Source of the DNA: Solen grandis
Taxonomy: Eukaryota > Mollusca > Bivalvia > Adapedonta > Solenidae
DNA: 64,000 nt
NCBI GenBank assembly: GCA_021229015.1
Contig: CM037789.1
Coordinates: forward strand, 26,918,782 to 26,982,781
Direction: 5' to 3'
Under the pieces are notes generated by a model, which was not told the DNA's origin, made no database searches, and worked only from the letters and a program-made list of their open reading frames with translations. Numbering within the stretch: the first letter of the stretch is position 1; every line of letters starts with the position of its first letter. A program made the translations under genes and the position numbers. Below are positions 56,000-64,000 of this stretch, in pieces.

Positions 56000-58900
56000 A
56001 CAGGTAGCAAGGTAAAACTGCCCCTCAGCAAACCATGTTTAGTATTTCCAATCTTTTTAAAATGTTTAGAAGGATAAAGCCCAAGTTTAACCTATCTCAA
56101 ACTTTTAGTTTCAAATCTCCTTTTTCACAACTAAACCCACATTCTTAATGTATTCATGTCACACTAGCACAAAATGGTTGACAGTTTGTAAACAAGGTCA
56201 AATTTCCACACCATTAATCTGTTTGAGAGTGTCTTATTTCACAACATACCAAACTGCTTTATGTAGATATCACATAGATAGCTTTTTAAGGTGGTTTTGA
56301 TCTGAATTCACCAAACCACTCTAAGCTATTTATCACATTTCCAACTGTGAAATTGAAACAGATTTTGCTTTTATGTAAAAAATTGATTATACAGTAAATA
56401 CAGACAAAGGTATAATGAAACTTTCAGCCTATTTATTCTGGTATACAAGCTTTTGAATGTTATCCTTCAACTTTATTCTTTAATCTTAAATGAAAAAGAG
56501 AATAATTGTAAAAAGTCAAATAGCATTACCAATAACTTTATAAGTTCACCTTTCAAAACCTTTATGAAATGTAATAGACTGTAAAACATACTCACATGAA
56601 AATTACTTATGTAAGCATCTAGTTCAAAAGCAGATAAGCTTATGATCAAATAACATCCTTGGCATGCATTATATATACTATGATAGTTACTAATGCACTT
56701 GACACCTCAAGCTAACAGAGTAAATCCTTATCCAGCGGAGAACGTATTAAGGATTGGTTATTGTTTTAATCTACTTTGTCTGAAGAAATACCAAAAAGAT
56801 GCATATTTCAGCAGCATAGGCCAATTTGTTAACAACGATCAGTCTTATGTTAATTTTCATAATACAGTTGTATTAGCGGCAACCTGTATTAAGTGGTCAA
56901 CCTGCAGCGCCGGTTTTGATACTACCAAACTAACACTTTGTTATGTTTAACCTTCATTTAGTGACCACCTCTGTTAAACATTCAATTTCTCTTAATCCCT
57001 TGATAGACCTGCTTGAGACAGGTTCTGACTGTTATATGCAATTGCCCTATTTCTTCAAAGATAGAGAGATCAAGGGACAAAAGGATCAGGGGATGAAACA
57101 AATTGTACAACAATTATTGGATACTTTACTACATGCTGTGGAACATTATTATGCCAATATAACTTGCTATAGGCCCAATTCCTCTTTTTTTTTTCCTGTT
57201 TTTAAGTTATACTTACAAAACAGTAAATTATAAAGCAGTTCACAAGTTTTGAGCCCCATGGATTTGCACTCTATCTCTAATACAGTCATGTAATTATATA
57301 TCACAATAGTGGTGGGGAATTACAGCAATCACTATATATATATATATGGCTTACACCAAAATCTAAGTACCCTCTAGTATCAGGGAAACAGAATGATTTT
57401 GAGCTTGTTAAGACTAAACATTACTCTAGCAAGGTTCAAACCCATTTGACAGATCCAAGTCATGTGCACTAACACTGGATAACAGTATCATTGATCATTC
57501 AATTACAATTTTCCTGCACAACAATTTTCCTATCATTAAAACACAGCTAATTGAGCACCTGTAATCAATCATTAATACACCGTCTGATCAATCACCTACA
57601 GGAACCCAGCTAACCACATCACTCACTTACACACTCATTATCTACAATTATTAGACACTGGAAAAAAGTGACTTGAATCATTTTATGGCCAATTAACATA
57701 GTTGTGAGTCATTTTGAGACCTGAAGAATGGATCAAGGACAGAGTTGGAGTCTAGATCATGGGAGTTTAAAGTATGTTTCTATAACAGTTTACTGAATAA
57801 ATTGGGGGTAATAAGCTGTATGAATGTGGCAGAGAAAGAAAACTCAAATCGAGGGGACTGATCAGTGGGCTCCTGGTTCCCTGGGTAAAGCCCGCAAGTA
57901 CATTAGTAAAGATGAAACTACAGACAATTTTTATGAAGTTCTATCTGAAAATATTTCTATCTCAAATTACCTCATATCGTGGAATTGAGGACTAAAAATA
58001 AAAAAAATGAGTACTAGACATATTAAAGTCAATTTTCCACTGTAAACTGGGTTAAACCTGATCAGCCTCAGTTTGGCTGGTTTTATACTTGTTGCATTGC
58101 TCTTATTCCTATAGCAGCTGTTCATTAAAACAACCAGTTTGATATACAACATTAAAATATTTCATACATATTTCACCAATTTTTGCATCACAAAACACAT
58201 ACATATAGATTTTCTCCCTTATTATTTTCTTCTTTTTTTTATTATCCAACAATGATTAAAGAAGGCTTCCAGCATTAAAAAAGAGGACATCTAGAAATGC
58301 AAATGTATGACATTTACATAAAGCTCAATGCCTTTACTATTAACCATATTATCTGCTCTAACTTGGAAGGAGTGAAACTATGAATAATTCATTCATCACC
58401 TGAAGACCACTGAATTTATTTCGCCTCATTATCCCCATGCGAGATAGACCCAACTATGAATGAAACAGGGACTGGCATGTTGAATTGTCTGGGATTTAAA
58501 ACTGTGCTATAGGGAAAAACTTGCTGTAAGAGATCATATAGAGACTCAAATATATAACAGTAACTGCTACTTTCTTCAGTTTGCTTTAAAGTTGAATTTT
58601 ACCTTGGTATGAATACAAGATCTGTATCTTTTATTTGTAATGCAAATTTAGTTTCAAATGCCAGTATTTAATGAATGCAAGAAACTATCAATAATATATC
58701 ATGTGACATATCTCACAGTATAAGGACTATTCCCATACAAGCTAACAATCAGTCTATTGCACTTCATGGATTTTAGAAAATTAAATACGTCTTTCTTAAA
58801 CAATGAAACATAACAAACAAGGCAAAGTGATCTCTACAAACTTCACACCCTGTGCAAAAATCAACACATTTACACAGCAAAATTGAACTGCAACCTTTAT

Positions 58901-59460
58901 TTTGTTTCTCAGCAACATGATGAAAACATACATAGTGGTATCTCAAGACTAAATCCAAACCAACTCACTGCAGTGCATGTGACAGAACAAATACTACATA
59001 CTTATCTTTAAATATCTAACACAAAATCATACCTTAACATATTCAAATGTATAAATTATGTACTGGAAAACATATATTTTAACATTTGACCTAAATTGTA
59101 TAACTAGAGTTATTTTCTCAATCAACATTTTTAACACAGGTTAATCAATTGTTATAGTGTATTAAAACCTCTATATACAAAGGTCAATATATTATTATGT
59201 CCAAAGTATTTCTTCATGACTAGTTTGCAAAATAAAAAACATCTGGCAGAAATTAATGGTTCAATCCAGGAACAGTCAAAAAGATTTCGTGAAAGTTGAA
59301 AAGACTTGTTTCCGAATTGAGGAGAAAAGAAATAAGTTTAAATCAGATCAGCTTTAAATGTATTCAAATTTTGGCAGAAAATCATTTTTGGCATTAAAGA
59401 AATCACACAGCGGATATGCAACCAATAAAAGAGGGACACAGACACGCAAAGTTGACAAAA
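56000..59460. other. No gene seen (likely SESTD1 5' intron or flank)
   Basis: No exon with SEC14 similarity found. AT-rich. Contains the eroded MITE core at 58052-58095. Small frames at 56693-57233 lack splice or protein support. Confidence 0.4.
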
Positions 59461-59480
59461 AGGTGATACCAACAAATGGT

Positions 59481-59805
59481 CATGTGACATAAATCAATCA
59501 CATGGCAGTCATGTGACCAATAAACAAATGAAAAACCTTACTGAGAGTGATATCAAAACAGAAATCATGTGACACCAAATTCAACTATGCAACAGTCATG
59601 TGACCCTTATGTGACATCACAAAACACCATGTGACAGTCATGTGACCCCTGAAATTGTGACAGCAACATATGACATCTGCGAGTAATCATGTGACATCAC
59701 AAAACACCATGTGACAGCATGTGACGCCTGAAATTGTGACAGCAACATATGACATCTGCAAGTAATCATGTGACATCACAAAACACCATGTGACAGTCAT
59801 GTGAC
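59481..59805. repeat. CATGTGAC-rich segment with ~80-bp tandem repeat
   Basis: Twelve exact CATGTGAC octamers occur in 325 bp, some inside a ~80-bp unit (starting ACCATGTGACAG at 59626, 59706 and 59785). Several read TCATGTGA, the M-box/E-box form bound by MITF/TFE-type bHLH-ZIP factors. Whether it is regulatory or a simple local expansion is unknown. Confidence 0.7.
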
Positions 59806-60359
59806 CCAACACATATGCAAAAATTAAATCCACTACAATCGGGTATCTACTTACTTCATACAGACCATACAGCTGATCCTAAAATCATTCCAATGTTTGT
59901 CATCAATATTATTCATTTATTGAAAATAGCATTTCTATTACAAATTTTGTTCTATCTTGCGTTATCTCATTTTAATCATATCATACAGATTCTGACACAA
60001 CCAAAAAACTAGACGTGTCAATACAACATGAATGATACAATTAAACAAAGTTTAAATTATAATTAGTTATGGAACTTAGAGCCAATCTGATAATTACCAT
60101 TATAATTTATTATTAGATATGGGTTTGTTACAGTCCTAGATCAAAGTCACAACCTCTTGATCCCATGGACTTTCTTACCACTAGTAATAACGAGATGTTG
60201 AGACAAACTAAAGCTGTAACTTAAAGTGATGAGTGCAAACACCCCACTACATCACTATCACTCAACAATATGAAAAGATGAAATTGAATTAGATGGGAAA
60301 AAGCGCTTTGTGAGGCAGGGGTATGAAATGACTTAAGCTACATTACAAGTTACATAACC

Positions 60360-60601
60360 TTAACCCTTTCCCTCATAAAGACTCATTTTGACGCCCTCAA
60401 TAGGTACCACATAAAGCCTGATCTGCAGAAAACCACAGTTAAACCTTACCAAATTTAATTACAAAATCCTCATTTCCAGACCACTGAGGAGCAGCGAACA
60501 GCATAAAACCTGATCAGCCTGCGAGTTACTCGCAGGCTGATCTGGTTTTATGCTGTTCGCATAGGTCTTTTCATGGTGTCCTATATGAGGGAAAGGGTTA
60601 A
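60360..60601. mobile_element. TTAA MITE family 1, copy E (best preserved)
   Basis: TTAA 60360-60363, CCCTTTCCCTCATAAAGACT, a full interior, a 67-bp near-perfect palindrome at 60494-60560, then ATATGAGGGAAAGGG and TTAA 60598-60601. TTAA target and CCC-starting TIR are the piggyBac superfamily pattern. Confidence 0.92.
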
Positions 60602-60877
60602 AATACGTAACCATTATTCTCTATCTGCATAATTTAACACATTTTAAACATTCATATTAGGCAATAACTTGCCTAGATGGATCAGCAGACAGTGTAAAAT
60701 TTTCCCATGACAGATATGGTTTGAATGCATGAGTAACTCCAACACATTCATAGTTGTTTATATAAACCACAAATAACATTCTATATCATAAGGTAAATCT
60801 ACATCTATATTATTAACTGTGACTCAGAATTTTCAAATATTAAACTGATTATATTTAACAGCCCAGTAACTCTGAAC

Positions 60878-60985
60878 GGTGAGAAAAATGTGTAAGTGGT
60901 TTGGTTGCTCAGCCAGTAAAGCACTCGCCCAGTAAGTAAGGGGTCCTGGGTTCAAGTCCCAATATGGCTGCACATTTTTTTCACC
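60878..60985 (+). mobile_element. tRNA-like unit inside an inverted repeat
   Basis: The inverted arms GGTGAGAAAAATGTG (60878-60892) and CACATTTTTTTCACC (60971-60985) differ at one base. Between them is a tRNA-like sequence with A box TGGTTGCTCAGCCAGTA, B box GGGTTCAAGTCCC (T stem-loop TGGG TTCAAGT CCCA), and a downstream T-run that could end Pol III transcription. The anticodon arm does not fold convincingly, so I call it tRNA-derived rather than a functional tRNA gene. Confidence 0.55.
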
Positions 60986-60999
60986 TGGTAACATTAATT

Positions 61000-63050
61000 T
61001 AATTAACAATAAGACTATTTACTATCAAGGTCTGTACAATGATTTACCTCCCTTTGAACAAAACAAGTCCTATTACTGCACTTGCTTATTTCATAGATTA
61101 GCCTCCCTTTAATATGAAATCTGCTTCAAACTTTATTTTTAATTTTGTTTTAATATGCTAATTTTATTGAGTTACACATTTTTATAATAAAAATAAAGTT
61201 TAGCATTCTAAAGTGTACTTTGCAACAAAGATAAACTAAGTTTAAATTCATGTTATTCAATCCCCAGACATATGCTTTAGAACTAAAACCCATTTAAACA
61301 CGGATATAAAATTTTATATCTAAACACAATGCAATCCAAGCTAAATCTCATATTTCAAATGAAAACTTTGGAAATTAAACTTTCATGAATACAAAACATG
61401 AGTGATAAATATGCACAAACACCAGCAGGATTGTCTGCAGTCAGTTTGCATGCTCAGGTAACATTAAGCACTGAGATCTGCATGAATAAATGATATTCAT
61501 GACACCTGCTATGAAATGGTGAATATTATGCTTCACAAAATAAGCAATGCCTGTTTGGCCTTCAACTATTGGCACATCCACAGAAATCTTAAGACCAAGA
61601 CCAAGAACAAAATCAAATTCATGAATTACAATAAAAAAAAGACCTATGAAGAAATCAAATAATGAATTTCCATCATTTTGATATACAAATATTTATATGT
61701 TATGTGAGTATGATCTTACATACAAATTTAAAGCTATGTATTAATGCATGGAGAAAGCAAGAGAGAGAAAGAGAGAGCAAGAGAAAGAGAGCAGGAGAAA
61801 GAGAAATGAAGAGACATAGACAGTAGGAGAACAAGAGAGAGACAGAGAGAGAGAAAATGAGAGAGGAAGAAAAAGAGAGAGACAATGTGTGACAGATGTA
61901 GAGATGACAAGAGTAAAATAATGAAACAAATAACATAAACTTTACTATTTCAATTTCAAAACAGCCCTGTGTTCAGTAAACTTAAAACCCTTGCTAAAGT
62001 GAGTGGTTGAACCCCTATAATATCGGAGTGTTTAGACTACAAGCAGGGTTGCAACTCGCAACCGTAAGTTACTGAACTAAAAGCTGGTCTCATTGTAAGA
62101 GGGGTTCATTTTCTAACTTGGAAAATTATAATTCACTTGAAAATTATATGCACCATGTCTGACAGACCAGCATAACATGTATTAAAATATATCAAATATC
62201 AATAAGTAGAAAAAGCATGCATATAACATATAAAGAGTTTGGTGTAAAACTAATGATGGTAACTTAACATAAATAAAGAAGCACTTACAGTAGTTTTCCA
62301 TCAATCCTTTATTTTATATTATAAAATAATATAATTTGAAATAAAAACTAACGACAAGCATATACACTTTATCTTATAAAAGGGTTAATACATTCTATAA
62401 AATTTGTGCAATCTACTTTAATGGTATTTGAAAAATTTGATATCTACAAACACAACCTATGCCTGAGAGTCTATAACCTAACAACAGTTTTTTTTTTTTT
62501 GTTTTTTTTCAAGATTACAAAGCTTTATTTTTACAGTGTAGAGCCCGATTGATCTTGTTCATTGTTCAATTACTGATTTATATCAACCTCTGCCTTCTAA
62601 ATAACTTTCACACACCAAATGAACCATGAAACTGTAAATTAGCCATGGACTACATTATCCCAGATTTATTATTTTCTTGTCACCTTTAAAATTTAATTTT
62701 TTAATTTTTTTTTTTTAAAATATAAGCAAGGAATTGACAGATAATTATGAAAAACTAATGAAGATCTCTAAACAACCTATTTTACTCAATCTGTTTCAAA
62801 TCTCTAACAAATATAAACTACTAAAATATTTTTTGAGTTATACTTCAGTAACACCTCTGTATACCTGAAATGGCATGGTCCAAATTTGAAGTGGGACCTG
62901 CACATTTTGAAAATATAGGGTTAAAAATAAACAGCTTTACACAAGTATCTAAATTTTAAATATTTTGAACATATCTTATCTAATAAAACAAGTAACTAGT
63001 GTTGCACGCAACACATGAGTCCCCTAACGATGAGGTGCATAATTTTTCCA
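61000..63050. other. No gene seen; polypurine tract
   Basis: 61747-61890 is a GA-rich tract (gagagaaagagagagcaaga type), which explains the Leu/Ser-rich frames on its minus strand. T-runs at 62489-62510 and 62695-62715. No exon supported. Confidence 0.55.
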
Positions 63051-63059
63051 TTACCATAG

Positions 63060-63960
63060 CAACAAGAATTTTGGTCCAAGAAAAACTAGAACTATCACTG
63101 AAGGTGATTCATACCCCCACCCCCATCTTTGACACAGGATGTATTCACATGACACATAAAACGAATGTTCACACATAGGATTTGGGCTTATAAGCATACC
63201 AAAAAAAAAAAATTATCACTAAAGGTGATCAATACCCACACCGGAAGTCTGTCATGTGTAGGAATACAGTTTCAAAATTTAAAAAAGTAAGGTTTAAAGT
63301 TAGTGTGAGTAATGGTTCAAAAGTTTTGGACAATGCTAAAAAGTTTTGACAGACAGACAGATAGACAGAGAGACACACATACAGACACACAGAAGAAAAC
63401 AATTTGCCCCCAAGATCTGTAGCTGAGGAGAATAAAAATGCAGTCTAATTATGGTTCACATCCATATTTATTGTTTGAAAAACCTGTCTTTAAGAATTTA
63501 CATTGTGGTTTTCTTATGCACTGCACTTCCTCTCATCAAGATCAATCTACATATGAAGTTTCATCAACCTAGCTACTTTAGTATTGGAGTTATGCTCCGG
63601 ACAAAATCAAAAGATTAAAAATGACAAAGGGCAATAACTCCTTTCAAAATACATGCAGAGTTATGGTTCTTGTGCACTGCACTTCCTCTCATCAAGATCA
63701 ATCTACATATGAAGTTTCATCAACCTAGCTACTTTAGTATTGGAGTTATGTCCGGACAAAATCAAAAGATTAAAAATGACAAAGGGCAATAACTCCTTTC
63801 AAAATACATCAGAGTTATGGTTCTTGGCACTGCACTTCCTCTCATAAGTCATCTACATATGAGTTATCATATGAAGTTTGATCAACATAAGTACAGTAGT
63901 TTTGGAGAAATGCTCCGGACAAAATCAAAAGACAAAAATTAACAAAGGGGAATAACTCCT
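63060..63960 (+). repeat. Dispersed repeat with ~154-bp tandem units
   Basis: Starts with 'actagaactatcactgaagg' then 'gtgattcatacccccacc' (also at 33600), includes 'gacagacagacagatagaca', then three units spaced 155 and 153 bp (marker GCACTGCACTTCC at about 63518, 63673 and 63827) with 'atgctccggacaaaatcaaa'. Structure parallels 55340-55850. Confidence 0.75.
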
Positions 63961-63964
63961 TTAA

Positions 63965-64000
63965 ACAAGAGGGCCAAGATGGCCCTAAAGACGCTCACCT
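63965..64000 (+). repeat. Start of a GGCC-ended dispersed repeat, cut by window
   Basis: Reads 'aagagggccaagatggccct' then 'aaagacgctcacct', the canonical opening of the family seen at 26262. Confidence 0.8.

Noticed and set aside
60893..60970. Functional tRNA gene
   Set aside because: A and B boxes and T arm are good, but the acceptor and anticodon arms do not fold properly, so called tRNA-derived.
61700..61936. Leu/Ser-rich minus-strand frames
   Set aside because: Translation of a GA-rich simple sequence tract.

Overview
The window is eukaryotic nuclear DNA: AT-rich and intron-rich, with short exons bounded by GT/AG sites and about two thirds interspersed repeat. It looks like a bivalve mollusc, probably a clam. 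The grounds are repeats I recognise as common in bivalve genomes (tRNA-derived SINEs ending in a 'gacgttaaacacaac' tail, units opening 'AAGAGGGCCATGATGGCCCT', units opening 'AAGAGCTGTCAGAGGACAGC') plus a metazoan gene with deep homology. Species cannot be fixed from this sequence alone. There is a 100-N assembly gap at 28193-28292.

Main gene: the minus strand from 52407 down to 37221 carries eleven consecutive exons of SESTD1 (SEC14 domain and spectrin repeat protein 1). All ten introns have GT/AG ends and compatible phases. The exons cover the end of the SEC14 domain, the whole spectrin region, and a long disordered C-terminal extension that the vertebrate protein lacks as far as I recall. 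Exon pairs 4+5 and 8+9 have identical lengths (123+192 bp), which shows an old internal duplication. The last long exon has a single-base frameshift near 37775, either an assembly error or a broken allele. The first SEC14 exons and the promoter are not visible and must lie in or beyond the 52.4-64 kb stretch. A helical 110-codon exon at 33115-33447 could be the 3' end of this gene or part of another.

Left part (1-33 kb): a small three-exon minus-strand gene (7452-5763) encodes a predicted type II membrane protein whose short lumenal part resembles the start of a beta-1,4-GalNAc-transferase-like (GT2/GT12-type) domain. A cysteine-rich exon lies downstream at 4800-4956. At 26071-25371 there is an unrecognised 230-residue exon, followed on the same strand by a frameshifted partial copy of itself (25300-24964). 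A 2.6-kb array of a 57-bp minisatellite (10.7-13.3 kb) is open in one frame on the minus strand but has no in-frame ATG.

Mobile DNA dominates the rest. There are five copies of a TTAA-flanked piggyBac-like MITE with a 67-bp internal palindrome, and a second related hairpin family. A 1.1-kb CpG-rich TIR element sits 30 bp from a SESTD1 splice donor. A 1.67-kb TIR transposon carries a two-exon zinc-finger coding start, and a 0.96-kb element carries short basic and acidic ORFs. There are several tRNA-derived SINEs (two with clear target-site duplications), 22-bp-arm foldback elements, long-unit tandem repeats and a cluster of twelve CATGTGAC motifs.
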